Source: Litoreibacter arenae DSM 19593 (GTDB lineage Bacteria; Pseudomonadota; Alphaproteobacteria; Rhodobacterales; Rhodobacteraceae). From it: 64,000 nt of DNA. Each line of letters opens with the position of its first letter. Position 1 is the first letter of the stretch. Location: NCBI RefSeq assembly GCF_000442275.2, contig NZ_KE557310.1:248001-312000 (forward strand), given 5' to 3'. Position numbers and translations under genes: made by a program. Of the stretch, positions 1-8,162 are shown one piece after another. A model generated the notes under the pieces. It ran no database searches and was not told the DNA's origin. It saw only the letters and a list, made by a program, of their open reading frames with translations.

Positions 1-623
1 GGGTCATACCACGCCACCCACCGCCCTGGCGCACGTCCACGGGTTCGAAACAGGTCCACATCCCATTGTCCAGGACCCGGCGCGCGCGCGTCGTGTGGGT
101 GTGGTTTTGATGGCAGGGACGTGATGCGCCAGCGTTCGCGTGCCGCGCTCAACACGCCAGGATCGCCGCTGCGTAACAAAAACACCGGCACGCCAGAGCC
201 ATCGGCCCGCAGCGCAAGCCGCTTGGTCGCGATAAAATCCAAGGCAGAAGGCGCGCCATGTATTTCGCCTATGACGGCGGATAAGCTTGGACAGGCCGCG
301 CCTTCCTCCATTGCCCAAAGCACATCGCGGGGGTGGCTCACTCGAACCTGTAGGATCGGCTGACGGATGCCAAAGCCGGCAAGACCCGGCGCATACACAT
401 GACCATTGTCGCGGCGCGATGCATGATCCTGCACCCAAAGGATTGGATTTGTTGTGTGAGAGAGCTTTGCCGACAAAAACGCGGTCGCAGAAGGATCGGC
501 AGGCGTTTGGGTCAGTAGATCCGTCAAAGACGGCAAGGCAGATGCATCCCGCTTGCTTTGCGACAATAATGGCCTGCGCCGTGGCAGTTGGATCACCTGC
601 CCATATGTAGAATCGTTTTCCAT
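1..623 (-). CDS. imuA: ImuA family SOS mutagenesis protein, 3' end cut by window edge
   Basis: ImuA is a RecA-like accessory protein that works with ImuB and DnaE2 in damage-induced translesion synthesis in many alphaproteobacteria. Reading leftward from the ATG at 621-623 the frame stays open to the window edge, about 207 codons. It encodes MENDSTYGQVIQLPRRR, then NPILWVQDH, DVLWAMEEG, SAVIGEIHG, ALDFIATKRLALRA and a C-terminal RWRITSLPSKPHPHDARAPG stretch. That order matches the ImuA family: an ILWVQD strand, a DVLWAMEE helix, and an LDFxATKRLxLRAxxxGVPxFLLR core. No stop codon is present, so the gene runs off the window; imuB would be expected next. A LexA box lies just upstream. Family assignment is from remembered conserved blocks. 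A different closed frame covering the same bases is a shadow. Confidence 0.85.
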   Translation of the reverse strand, partial: MENDSTYGQVIQLPRRRPLLSQSKRDASALPSLTDLLTQTPADPSATAFLSAKLSHTTNPILWVQDHASRRDNGHVYAPGLAGFGIRQPILQVRVSHPRDVLWAMEEGAACPSLSAVIGEIHGAPSALDFIATKRLALRADGSGVPVFLLRSGDPGVLSAARERWRITSLPSKPHPHDARAPGPGQWDVDLFRTRGRAPGRWVAWYD

Positions 624-632
624 GCACAAAGC

Positions 633-662
633 ATAATGTTCACTTTTTGTTCCGGCTTGCAA
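633..662 (-). promoter_or_regulatory. SOS promoter of imuA with LexA box at 638-652
   Basis: GTTC-ACTTTTT-GTTC at 638-652 is an exact match to the alphaproteobacterial LexA box GTTC-N7-GTTC. Read leftward, TTGCAA at 657-662 and CATTAT at 633-638 form a sigma70-like pair 18 bp apart, so LexA would sit in the spacer and block polymerase. The expected transcript start lies only a few bases before the ATG at 623, and there is no Shine-Dalgarno sequence, so the mRNA may be nearly leaderless. Confidence 0.75.
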
Positions 663-799
663 TTGTTAGTCATCAAGTAATAGCTCTTAACCATACAGCG
701 AACTCAGTTTAAAATTGGCACACACCAGGTCAGTATGAGGTGTGCATGGAAAAACGCCATTTCGTGCATCCTTATCCCTGCTTTACACTTTGATTTTAA

Positions 800-876
800 T
801 GGCGATCCCTCGAGGACTCGAACCCCGAACCTGCTGATTAGAAGTCAGCTGCTCTATCCAGTTGAGCTAAGGGACC
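800..876 (-). tRNA. tRNA-Arg (anticodon TCT)
   Basis: Read on the minus strand the 77 bases fold as a standard cloverleaf. The acceptor GGTCCCT pairs with AGGGATC, the anticodon loop CTTCTAA gives anticodon TCT (complement of 840-842), the T-arm carries GGTTCGAGTCC, and the 3' CCA is encoded at 800-802. It reads AGA codons. I see no tRNA-borne integrase or attachment-site duplication beside it. Confidence 0.95.
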
Positions 877-947
877 GCTGCGCGCTTTTTGCGAAAGCCT
901 GCGACTAAAGGCAAGGGCTTTGCTTCTTTATCACGCTCCGCTAAAGA

Positions 948-960
948 TGAACGTAGTTCA
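948..960. promoter_or_regulatory. TetR operator, TGAACGTAGTTCA
   Basis: This 13-bp palindrome TGAAC-N3-GTTCA ends 10 bases before the TetR start codon. It has the same arms as the three copies in front of pspA. This argues that the regulator binds its own promoter as well as the downstream operon promoter. The assignment to the adjacent TetR is inference from position and shared sequence. Confidence 0.65.
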
Positions 961-970
961 AGGGGGCCGG

Positions 971-1579
971 ATGACTGGTAAAGTTCAGAAGAAGCGGGAT
1001 GACCTACGGGTTCGGCTCATTGATCTTGCCGAAGAGCGGATCAAGACCGGCGGCATTTCGGCGGTTCGGGCGCGTGACCTTGCAAAGGAAGCGGGCTGTG
1101 CGGTCGGCGCGATCTATAACGTCTTCGGCGACATGAACGATCTGATCATGGCCGTTAACGCACGCACGTTCAAACGTGTCGGCGCGCAGGTCTCCGCTGC
1201 GGTCGAGGCCGAGCCGCCCGGGCATCCGGTAAAAACCATGATCGCCATGTCGCACGCCTATCTGCACTTCGCTCGCGACAACACCCCCGCGTGGCGAACG
1301 CTTTTCGACTTGGAAGTCTCTACTGAAGAAGCGGTCCCTGCGTGGTATCTTGAAGAACTGCAAAAAGTGTTCTCGTTGATCGCCGACCCGCTCACGCGAA
1401 TCTTCCCTGATATGCCGGCTGCGGACGTTGCCTTGATGACACGCGGGCTGTTCTCTGCGGTGCATGGAATCGTGCTTTTGGGGCTGGAAAAGCGCATTTC
1501 GGCAGTTCCAGTCGATCAACTTGAACACATGATTACCCTTGTTTTCAGCCACTTGACCTCCACGCCCTCAGAAAAGTGA
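971..1579 (+). CDS. TetR/AcrR family transcriptional regulator
   Basis: This 202-residue DNA-binding repressor has an N-terminal TetR helix-turn-helix around residues 22-55 (VRARDLAKEAGCAVGAIYNVF, then DMNDLI) and an all-helical C-terminal ligand domain of the WHG-associated type. The start at 971 follows GGGGGCCGG; an in-frame ATG at 920 would put the operator palindrome inside the coding sequence, so the shorter form is preferred. The stop codon overlaps the first of three operator palindromes before pspA. It most likely represses itself and the envelope-stress genes downstream. The inducing ligand is unknown; a lipid or membrane-active compound would fit the regulon. Confidence 0.85.
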   Translation: MTGKVQKKRDDLRVRLIDLAEERIKTGGISAVRARDLAKEAGCAVGAIYNVFGDMNDLIMAVNARTFKRVGAQVSAAVEAEPPGHPVKTMIAMSHAYLHFARDNTPAWRTLFDLEVSTEEAVPAWYLEELQKVFSLIADPLTRIFPDMPAADVALMTRGLFSAVHGIVLLGLEKRISAVPVDQLEHMITLVFSHLTSTPSEK

Positions 1580-1646
1580 ACATTGTTCAAAATAATTCTT
1601 GAACGGCGTTCAGAATCGAGTATCTTGAATTCATGAACGGTGTTCA
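1577..1646. promoter_or_regulatory. Triple TetR operator before pspA
   Basis: Three 13-bp palindromes share the arms TGAAC...GTTCA: TGAACATTGTTCA (1577-1589, overlapping the tetR stop), TGAACGGCGTTCA (1600-1612) and TGAACGGTGTTCA (1634-1646). Centres are 23 and 34 bp apart. Their placement across the only gap before pspA implies tight, possibly cooperative, repression. Confidence 0.7.
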
Positions 1647-1675
1647 AAAAACACCTCCATGTAGGAGAGACCAAG

Positions 1676-2353
1676 ATGTTTTTGACTTTGAAGACCCTGA
1701 TGACCGGCGCAAACGCCCGAGCCGAAGAGAAGGTCCGCGACGTCTATGCCATCGAATTAATTGAACAAAAAATCCGTGAGGCAAGCAACAGCCTCACCGC
1801 TGCAAAAGCAACGCTCGCCAGCCTGATCCAGCGCCAACGTGGTGAGCAGCGCCAGGTCCGGTCGATCGAAGCTCGCGTTTCCGACCTGACTGGACGAGCA
1901 ACCAAAGCTCTGGATGACGACAACGAAACCATGGCGTCCGAGGCAGCCAACGCCATTGCCCAGCTCGAAAACGAGTTGGAGGTGCGCAGACAAACCCTCG
2001 CCCGGCTGGACCAACGCATCATGCGCTTGCGTCAAAGCATCGAGACCGGCCACCGCCGCATTATCGACCTGAAGCAAGGGGCCATCACCGCCAAGGCCGT
2101 GCGCTACGAGCAGTCGATACAAGCCAAGCTGAACACAACCCTGCAAGGGCAATCCAGTGTGGCAGAAGCCGAGGAGCTGATCGCCAACGTGTTGAAAAAG
2201 GACGACCCGTTCGAACAGGCAGAAATCCTCGCCGACATCGACCGCGACCTCAGCCACGAGGCGCTTGCAGACCGCATGTCGGACGCCGGATACGGCGACG
2301 CCACGCGGGCCACAGGGGCAGATGTCCTAAAGCGCCTAAAGTCCAAAAAATAA
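1676..2353 (+). CDS. pspA: PspA/IM30 family phage shock protein
   Basis: This is a 225-residue, almost wholly alpha-helical protein with long coiled-coil segments (roughly residues 20-150), the usual build of PspA/IM30/Vipp1 proteins. These bind stressed inner membranes, preferring anionic and stored-curvature lipids, and preserve the proton gradient. The start at 1676 is set by an AGGAGA Shine-Dalgarno at 1663-1668; the in-frame GTG at 1640 lies inside an operator. The C-terminus ends in a basic RLKSKK tail. It is the first gene after the triple operator and is followed 39 bases later by the YiaAB gene. No pspF, pspB or pspC is nearby, so control appears to pass to the TetR protein. Confidence 0.85.
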   Translation: MFLTLKTLMTGANARAEEKVRDVYAIELIEQKIREASNSLTAAKATLASLIQRQRGEQRQVRSIEARVSDLTGRATKALDDDNETMASEAANAIAQLENELEVRRQTLARLDQRIMRLRQSIETGHRRIIDLKQGAITAKAVRYEQSIQAKLNTTLQGQSSVAEAEELIANVLKKDDPFEQAEILADIDRDLSHEALADRMSDAGYGDATRATGADVLKRLKSKK

Positions 2354-2392
2354 CCCAATTCCAATCAGAAATCCAAGACAAGGAATGATCCA

Positions 2393-2680
2393 ATGAACAA
2401 TGCTTTCAAATCCGACAACGCCCTTATCATGTTGGTGAACCTCGCCGGTGTTTTCATCGCCTACGGCATGCTCGCCCTGTCCCTTTACATGTCCCCCGAC
2501 GTGCCCCTGGCGACCAAGGGTTACTGGGGCATCGGCATCCTGATGCTGTCACTCAGCTTGGTGAACTTCGTGAAATACCGCTTCGACGAACGTATCAGCG
2601 AAGACCGCATCCAGCAGATCGAACGCGCACGGAACGAAAAGCTTCTTGAGGACTATGTAACCGTCGACAAAGCGGCCTAA
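2393..2680 (+). CDS. YiaA/YiaB-type two-helix inner membrane protein
   Basis: The 95-residue protein has two hydrophobic segments (about residues 9-33 and 43-62) followed by a charged C-terminal helix. This is the layout of the YiaAB two-helix domain; the family has no established biochemical role. It lies 39 bases after pspA on the same strand and ends just before a strong terminator, so pspA and this gene form the main TetR-controlled transcript. Association with PspA suggests a membrane partner or stress sensor, which is inference. Confidence 0.75.
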   Translation: MNNAFKSDNALIMLVNLAGVFIAYGMLALSLYMSPDVPLATKGYWGIGILMLSLSLVNFVKYRFDERISEDRIQQIERARNEKLLEDYVTVDKAA

Positions 2681-2696
2681 ACTGTCCTCATGATCG

Positions 2697-2730
2697 CCGC
2701 GCCCTCCTCCCCGAGGGCGCGGTTTTTCTT
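2697..2730 (+). terminator. Rho-independent terminator after pspA-yiaAB
   Basis: A perfect 10-bp GC-rich stem (2697-2706 with 2713-2722, loop CTCCCC) is followed by TTTTTCTT. It closes the pspA-yiaAB transcript and separates it from the lipid-synthesis genes; partial read-through is possible because those genes follow closely on the same strand. Confidence 0.85.
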
Positions 2731-2785
2731 GATTAAAGCGCCCAAACCTTGTCCCTTGGACGTGCTAGACAAAAAGAGAGCCACA

Positions 2786-3424
2786 ATGCGCCGCTTTGCC
2801 GCTTCAGTCGTTGGAAAACTGCTAATTTTCTTTGCGCAATTCATCACCGCCGCGCGGGCCGAGTGGCGCGGGATCGAGCCGGTCCGGCGTCAGCGCATCT
2901 ACTACGCCAACCACACATCCAACGCGGACCTACCCCTGATCTGGACGGTATTGCCTGCCGCTCTGCGCCGCGACACCCGAGCCGTCGCAGCGGCAGATTA
3001 CTGGCTGAAAAACAAACTCCGCGCCTTTGTTGGGCGCGACGTGTTCCGCGCGGTTCTCATTGACCGACGCCCCGAGCACCGGACTGACGACCCTATCGCC
3101 AAGATCGTCGAGGCGCTGGATGAAGGTTCCTCCATCATCATTTTCCCCGAAGGCGGCCGGAACCGCTCCGAAGATCCCCTGATGCCGTTCAAGGCGGGGC
3201 TCTATAACATCGCAACGCAGCGGCCTGAAATCGATCTGGTCCCCTGCTGGATCGACAACATCTCCCACATCATGCCATCGGGCGAGGTCATCCCCGTGCC
3301 ACTGGCCTGCACGGTCGTCTTCGGCTCAGCTATCCACGTCGAGGACGGCGAGCCCAAGGATAAATTTCTCACGCGCGCATCCGACGCGCTCCTTCAACTG
3401 ATCCCCCAGCGGGGGCACGCGTGA
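2786..3424 (+). CDS. PlsC-like 1-acyl-glycerol-3-phosphate acyltransferase
   Basis: This 212-residue lysophospholipid acyltransferase would move an acyl group onto lysophosphatidate at the inner membrane, giving phosphatidate. The catalytic HX4D motif is NHTSNAD (H43, D48), and the glycerophosphate-binding block is FPEGGRN at about residues 119-125. A hydrophobic N-terminus precedes them. I place the start at 2786; the in-frame ATG at 2690 lies within the preceding terminator. Its stop overlaps the start of the cytidylyltransferase gene, so the two are coupled and consecutive in phospholipid synthesis. Confidence 0.8.
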   Translation: MRRFAASVVGKLLIFFAQFITAARAEWRGIEPVRRQRIYYANHTSNADLPLIWTVLPAALRRDTRAVAAADYWLKNKLRAFVGRDVFRAVLIDRRPEHRTDDPIAKIVEALDEGSSIIIFPEGGRNRSEDPLMPFKAGLYNIATQRPEIDLVPCWIDNISHIMPSGEVIPVPLACTVVFGSAIHVEDGEPKDKFLTRASDALLQLIPQRGHA

Positions 3425-4383
3425 TGGAAATGACCCAAACCAATTCCGACCTGCTTCTTCTTTTCGCGGCCTGCTGCGGTCTCCTCATCCTCGCGACATT
3501 GGTGGGCGAGGTGCTACGCGCGCGCCTGCCGAAAACCCACGACGAGCTGGCAGTGGAAACCTACCTGACACGGCTGCATAGCTGGTGGGGCATGGTCTTC
3601 CTGTTTTCCATCGCCCTGCTTCTGGGTCCCGTGGGCATCATTGTCCTGTTCGCCTTCTGCTCCCTTGCCGCCTTGCGCGAATTCCTGACGCTGACCACCA
3701 AGACCAACGCGGATCACTGGTCCCTCATCGCCAGCTTCTACGTCATCCTGCCGCTGCAATACGTGCTGATCTGGTGGGGAGAGGTCGGATTGTTCTCCAC
3801 CCTGATCCCGGTCTACGCCTTCCTGCTGCTCCCTATTCTAAGCGTTCTCAGGGGCGGCAAAGGCTCAAACAAAAACTTCCTCGCCCGCATCTCGGAAACC
3901 CAATGGGGCCTTATGATCTGCGTGTTCTGCGCCAGCTACATCCCCGCGCTGGTGACGCTCGATATTCCCGGTTACGGCAGTCGCACACCCCTCCTGATCG
4001 CCTATCTGGTCTTCGTGATCCAGATGGGCGACTTGATGGAGTATTTCGCGGGCCGCCGGATCGGCAAGACCAAGGTTGCACCCGCCGTATCTCCCAAAAC
4101 CCGCGAAGGAATACTTTGCGGGGCGGCGCTGGCAGCGGGCTTGGGCTTTCTTCTGACATGGATGACGCCGTTCTCGCCGCTCGCCTCGATAGCGATGGCT
4201 TTGATGGCCTATCTCGTCGGCGTGGGAGGGTCCCTGGTTCTCGCGGCGATCAAGTCCGATCGCGGCATCGAGAACTGGGGTCACCTGATCCCCGGCCAAG
4301 GCGGCTTCGTGGATCAGCTTGATTCAGTTGTATTCGCCGCGCCAATCTTCTTTCACGTGACGCGGTTCTACTACGGGGCCTAA
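3424..4383 (+). CDS. CdsA-like phosphatidate cytidylyltransferase
   Basis: A 319-residue polytopic membrane protein with about eight hydrophobic segments. It would convert phosphatidate and CTP to CDP-diacylglycerol. The family signature lies near the C-terminus ([15 protein letters not shown], about residues 280-294), with the basic [10 protein letters not shown] segment before it. It is longer at the N-terminus than a typical CdsA, as in the paralogous family members that accompany PlsC-like proteins. The ATG at 3424 overlaps the acyltransferase stop (TGATG). Whether it is the housekeeping enzyme or a stress-specific paralogue cannot be told here; the neighbourhood favours the latter. Confidence 0.75.
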   Translation: MEMTQTNSDLLLLFAACCGLLILATLVGEVLRARLPKTHDELAVETYLTRLHSWWGMVFLFSIALLLGPVGIIVLFAFCSLAALREFLTLTTKTNADHWSLIASFYVILPLQYVLIWWGEVGLFSTLIPVYAFLLLPILSVLRGGKGSNKNFLARISETQWGLMICVFCASYIPALVTLDIPGYGSRTPLLIAYLVFVIQMGDLMEYFAGRRIGKTKVAPAVSPKTREGILCGAALAAGLGFLLTWMTPFSPLASIAMALMAYLVGVGGSLVLAAIKSDRGIENWGHLIPGQGGFVDQLDSVVFAAPIFFHVTRFYYGA

Positions 4384-4691
4384 TGCGTCCAGACGCCCCG
4401 GCGGTTCGTCGCGAAGTTCTCGCCATATCCACCCGGACGGATCACCGGCTTGCGGCGCTTGGGGTCGGTCACAACCGCGTCGATGCCGTTGTCCTTGGCG
4501 TAATCCAGCGCCGCTTCCTTGCTGTCGAAGGTCAGCTTGACCTGCGCCTGCGTGTCCGCCGATGAGGTCCAGCCCATCAACGGGTCCACGTCGCGGCCCG
4601 TCTCGTTCACGAACTCCAGCACCCAGTTTCGAGTCTTGGCGGTGCCTGACTGCATCGCGGTTCTGGCTGGCTGGTAAATACGTGCGCGCAT
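4380..4691 (-). CDS. NDUFS4-like accessory subunit of respiratory complex I
   Basis: This 103-residue protein matches the conserved NDUFS4/AQDQ family, in which an N-terminal [14 protein letters not shown] segment leads into NWVLEF, the core [27 protein letters not shown], and a basic C-terminus. In alphaproteobacteria and mitochondria the subunit stabilises the matrix/cytoplasmic arm of NADH:ubiquinone oxidoreductase. It is a single gene, unlinked to a nuo operon here, convergent with the cytidylyltransferase gene and overlapping its stop by 4 bases. Confidence 0.85.
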   Translation of the reverse strand: MRARIYQPARTAMQSGTAKTRNWVLEFVNETGRDVDPLMGWTSSADTQAQVKLTFDSKEAALDYAKDNGIDAVVTDPKRRKPVIRPGGYGENFATNRRGVWTH

Positions 4692-4774
4692 GATCGTGTC
4701 TCCGGAAAACTTCGCCTATATATCGCGGTCCTGACACCCTATGGCAAGAGCGCAATATGGCACGGGTTGAAGCG

Positions 4775-4789
4775 GAACAAAAAAGGATC
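4775..4789. promoter_or_regulatory. Imperfect LexA box before uvrB
   Basis: GAAC-AAAAAAG-GATC departs by one base from the GAAC-N7-GAAC form of the alphaproteobacterial LexA box. It lies 33 bases before the uvrB start, between a TTGAAG (4767-4772) and a possible -10 near 4790. SOS control of uvrB is common, which supports the reading, but the mismatch falls in a conserved arm. Confidence 0.4.
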
Positions 4790-4821
4790 ATCTTAGGGGC
4801 AACCTCAAGGAATCACGCGAC

Positions 4822-7029
4822 ATGCACAACAACTCCCCGGAATCGATGCCTCAGCAGCTTCCGATCCTGTCCAATCCGGCCCCGGACGTCAAAAGCCGTG
4901 ACAAGCTGGAAGGCGGCATCAAGTTCCGGCTGGAGACCGAGTTCGAGCCCGCAGGCGACCAGCCCACCGCCATCAAGGAGCTGACCGAAGGTATCAATTC
5001 CGGCGAGCGCGATCAGGTGCTGCTGGGCGCCACCGGCACCGGCAAAACTTTCACCATGGCCAAGCTTATCGAGGAAACCCAGCGCCCCGCCATCATCCTC
5101 GCCCCGAACAAGACGCTGGCGGCGCAGCTTTACGGCGAGTTCAAAGGCTTCTTCCCCGACAACGCCGTCGAGTACTTCGTCAGCTATTACGACTACTATC
5201 AGCCCGAGGCCTATGTCGCCCGCTCCGACACGTTCATCGAGAAGGAGTCCCAGATCAACGAGCAAATCGACCGGATGCGCCACTCCGCCACCCGCGCGCT
5301 GCTGGAACGTGACGACGTCATCATCGTCGCCTCGGTGTCCTGCATCTACGGCATCGGCTCGGTGGAAACCTATGGCGCCATGACCCAAGACCTTCACGCG
5401 GGTCAGGAATATGACCAACGCAAGGTCATGGCCGACCTGATCGCACAGGCCTACAAGCGTAACGATCAAGCCTTCCAGCGCGGCACCTTCCGCGTGCGCG
5501 GTGACTCGTTGGAAATCTGGCCTGCCCACCTAGACGACCGCGCATGGCGCTTGTCCTTCTTCGGGGAGGAGCTTGAAAGCATCGTCGAATTCGACCCCCT
5601 CACCGGTAAGAAAACCGACGATTTCGACCGCGTCCGCATTTACGCGAACTCGCACTACGTGACCCCGCGCCCGACAATGCAGCAGGCCATCAAGGGCATC
5701 AAAAACGAACTGGCCCAACGGCTTCCGCAACTTGTGAACGAGGGCAAACTCCTCGAAGCACAACGCCTTGAACAGCGCACCAATTTTGACCTCGAAATGC
5801 TGGAAGCCACGGGCGTGTGCAACGGCATCGAGAACTATTCCCGCTACCTCACAGGCCGCGCGCCGGGGGAGCCGCCCCCCACCCTGTTCGAATTCATCCC
5901 CGACAACGCCATCGTGTTCGCAGACGAATCCCACGTCTCCGTCCCGCAAATCGGCGGCATGTATCGGGGCGACTACCGGCGCAAGTTCACGCTGGCCGAG
6001 CACGGCTTCCGCCTGCCCTCCTGCATGGACAACCGCCCGCTGAAGTTCGAGGAATGGGACGCCATGCGCCCGCAATCCGTCTTCGTCTCCGCCACCCCCG
6101 CCGCGTGGGAGATCGAGCAATCCGGCGGCGTCTTCGTCGAACAGGTCATTCGCCCCACCGGCCTTCTGGACCCGATGATCGAAATCCGCCCGGTCGAGAC
6201 GCAAGTCGATGATGTGATGGACGAAATCCGGCGCGTCACCGCCAAGGGCATGCGCACGCTGGTCACTACCCTGACCAAACGCATGGCCGAGGATCTGACC
6301 GAATACCTGCATGAAAACGGCATCAAGGTCCGCTACATGCACTCCGATATCGACACGATCGAGCGGATCGAAATTCTGCGCGACCTGCGCCTCGGCGCCT
6401 TCGACGTCCTCATCGGCATCAACCTGCTGCGGGAGGGGTTGGATATCCCCGAATGCGGCCTCGTCGCCATTCTGGACGCGGATAAGGAGGGCTTCCTGCG
6501 CTCTGAAACCTCCCTCATCCAGACCATCGGCCGCGCCGCCCGCAATGCCGACGGCCGCGTCATCATGTATGCCGACCGCATCACCGGCAGCATGGAGCGC
6601 GCCATGGGCGAAACCGACCGCCGCCGCGCCAAACAGATCGCCTATAACGAAAAGCACGGCATCACCCCCGAGACGGTCAAAAAGAACGTCGAGGACGTGC
6701 TGGCCGGCCTCTACAAAGGCGACGTCGACATGAACCGCGTCACCGCCACCATCGACGCGCCGCTGGCGGGTGCCAACTTGCAGGCGGTTTTGGATGGCCT
6801 GCGCACCGACATGCGCAAGGCCGCCGAGAACCTGGAGTTCGAAGAGGCCGCGCGTTTACGTGACGAGGTAAAGCGGCTGGAGACCGTCGATCTGGTCATC
6901 TCCGACGACCCTCTGGCGCGACAGTATGCGGTGGAGAAGGCCGTGGCCGATGGTCAGAAAATGAGTGGGCGGTCGACGGCTGGCAGGCCGGGGCAGCGAG
7001 GTGGTGTGAAGCGGCGGGGGCGGAAGTAG
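4822..7029 (+). CDS. uvrB: Excinuclease ABC subunit UvrB
   Basis: UvrB is the damage-verification helicase of nucleotide excision repair; it is loaded by UvrA and recruits UvrC. The 735-residue protein has Walker A GATGTGKT near residue 72, the beta-hairpin region with [11 protein letters not shown] and [10 protein letters not shown], helicase motifs [17 protein letters not shown] and [20 protein letters not shown], and a C-terminal UVR domain ([14 protein letters not shown]) that contacts UvrC. The basic tail after the UVR motif makes it longer than E. coli UvrB, as is usual in alphaproteobacteria. It is monocistronic here. Confidence 0.97.
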   Translation: MHNNSPESMPQQLPILSNPAPDVKSRDKLEGGIKFRLETEFEPAGDQPTAIKELTEGINSGERDQVLLGATGTGKTFTMAKLIEETQRPAIILAPNKTLAAQLYGEFKGFFPDNAVEYFVSYYDYYQPEAYVARSDTFIEKESQINEQIDRMRHSATRALLERDDVIIVASVSCIYGIGSVETYGAMTQDLHAGQEYDQRKVMADLIAQAYKRNDQAFQRGTFRVRGDSLEIWPAHLDDRAWRLSFFGEELESIVEFDPLTGKKTDDFDRVRIYANSHYVTPRPTMQQAIKGIKNELAQRLPQLVNEGKLLEAQRLEQRTNFDLEMLEATGVCNGIENYSRYLTGRAPGEPPPTLFEFIPDNAIVFADESHVSVPQIGGMYRGDYRRKFTLAEHGFRLPSCMDNRPLKFEEWDAMRPQSVFVSATPAAWEIEQSGGVFVEQVIRPTGLLDPMIEIRPVETQVDDVMDEIRRVTAKGMRTLVTTLTKRMAEDLTEYLHENGIKVRYMHSDIDTIERIEILRDLRLGAFDVLIGINLLREGLDIPECGLVAILDADKEGFLRSETSLIQTIGRAARNADGRVIMYADRITGSMERAMGETDRRRAKQIAYNEKHGITPETVKKNVEDVLAGLYKGDVDMNRVTATIDAPLAGANLQAVLDGLRTDMRKAAENLEFEEAARLRDEVKRLETVDLVISDDPLARQYAVEKAVADGQKMSGRSTAGRPGQRGGVKRRGRK

Positions 7030-7040
7030 TTAATTGAGAG

Positions 7041-7577
7041 CTAGCTAATTTCATAAGAAAGCGCCGCAACTTGACCCGGAGCAAATGCGCCATCCTTCTG
7101 CCGCCAAACAAAATCGACGCGAGCATCCTCATTTAGAAATCTTGCAGCATTTCCAATGACTTTCGCTGCATGTTTCGCCGAAACACCTTGATATGATAAC
7201 TTGAGATCTGGCAAATACTTGTACCCCTCATCATCTTTGAAGCCGTCGGTGATATTTAAATCAAGGATTTTGGCCAAGCGTTCCACTGACTTTTCTTGTT
7301 TGTGTGTCAACTTGACGCTCAAATTAACCATCGAGTCCCAGTTTTGCTTTTCTGGTTGATGAAGACCAATCATCCCAGAAATGAATTTGACGTGCACAAG
7401 CGGGGGCGGTGAATCGAATCCATATACCTGTACGTTTTTTGGCTTTTCACCACCTATTGTTTGGCTTTCATGCATGTCCAATAAACCGCTAACAACGGAT
7501 GCGGGTGTATCCACTAGTGGCACTGCGATGGCTTGTAGCCTTAAAAAATCGGCGTCTGAAATCTCAATATTGGGCAT
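7041..7577 (-). CDS. Hypothetical protein, AT-richer than neighbours
   Basis: I do not recognise this 178-residue protein. Its N-terminus (NIEISDADFLRLQAIAVPLVDTPASVVSGLL) resembles the short strand-helix-helix start of SeqA/ribbon-helix-helix proteins, so DNA binding is possible. The rest is mixed alpha/beta with a basic middle (LSVKLTHKQEKSVERLAKIL) and ends SYEIS. Codons show many A/T third positions, unlike uvrB 12 bases away, suggesting horizontal acquisition. The start is ATG 7577 or the GTG one codon before. Confidence 0.6.
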   Translation of the reverse strand: MPNIEISDADFLRLQAIAVPLVDTPASVVSGLLDMHESQTIGGEKPKNVQVYGFDSPPPLVHVKFISGMIGLHQPEKQNWDSMVNLSVKLTHKQEKSVERLAKILDLNITDGFKDDEGYKYLPDLKLSYQGVSAKHAAKVIGNAARFLNEDARVDFVWRQKDGAFAPGQVAALSYEIS

Positions 7578-7803
7578 CACTTCAACTTTCTATAATTTCG
7601 ATATTTATATCTATAACTCCTATTTCTTCTAAATCAAGCAAATTTACACCCCACACCGTCATTTCATAGCCATGGCTCGACACTCACCTCTCGCGCACCG
7701 CCCCCACCTCCCTCACACATTCCTCACGCGCCTTAATCCGGCAAACCAGCTACACTCCCCGACATATCAACAAGTCCTTTTGTCAGCCCAAGGGGGTGCC
7801 CCG

Positions 7804-8142
7804 ATGCTCAATATTGCTCTTGGATACGGATTTTGCCTGCTCACCGCGGTGATCGTCATTACCGGTGACTACCTGCTGAAAGTCGCCGCGGACGGTGACA
7901 TGGCCCTCAACTCGCGCCACGTGATTGCAGGCGGGACGCTCTACGCCACCTCCGCCCTTATGTGGTATTTCGCCATGCGGTATCTGACCTTGGCGCAGGC
8001 GGGCGTGGTGTTCTCCATGCTCACCCTGCTGGCGCTGTGCGCCATCGGCTACGTTGCCTTCGGGGAGCGGTTCCACTTGCGCGAATATGCCGGAGTCGGT
8101 TGCGCCTTGGCAGCAATGGTCCTACTGGTGCGCGTCACCTGA
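7804..8142 (+). CDS. Small EamA/SMR-like membrane transporter
   Basis: This 112-residue protein has four hydrophobic helices, the size and layout of a half-length DMT/SMR transporter such as EmrE or an EamA half-domain. Conserved-looking features are TGDYLLK in helix 1, ALMWYFAMRYLTLAQAGVVFS around helices 2-3, and the FGERFHLREYAGVGCAL block before helix 4, which is typical of EamA C-terminal halves. It would act as a dimer. AAGGGGG precedes ATG 7804. Substrate unknown; no partner SMR gene is adjacent. Confidence 0.75.
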   Translation: MLNIALGYGFCLLTAVIVITGDYLLKVAADGDMALNSRHVIAGGTLYATSALMWYFAMRYLTLAQAGVVFSMLTLLALCAIGYVAFGERFHLREYAGVGCALAAMVLLVRVT

Positions 8143-8162
8143 GAAGGCACAGCACCGCGCCG

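Noticed and set aside
4-627. Closed 207-codon leftward frame at the left edge
   Set aside because: It overlaps the ImuA frame with a protein unlike any family; the ImuA frame is open to the edge, has the recognisable motifs and the LexA-regulated start.
800-876. tRNA-Arg as an integration site for a mobile element
   Set aside because: No integrase gene and no repeated tRNA 3' end seen in the window.
5530-6657. 375-codon leftward frame inside uvrB
   Set aside because: Shadow of GC-rich uvrB codons; no start signals and low-complexity Asp/Gly/Val-rich product.
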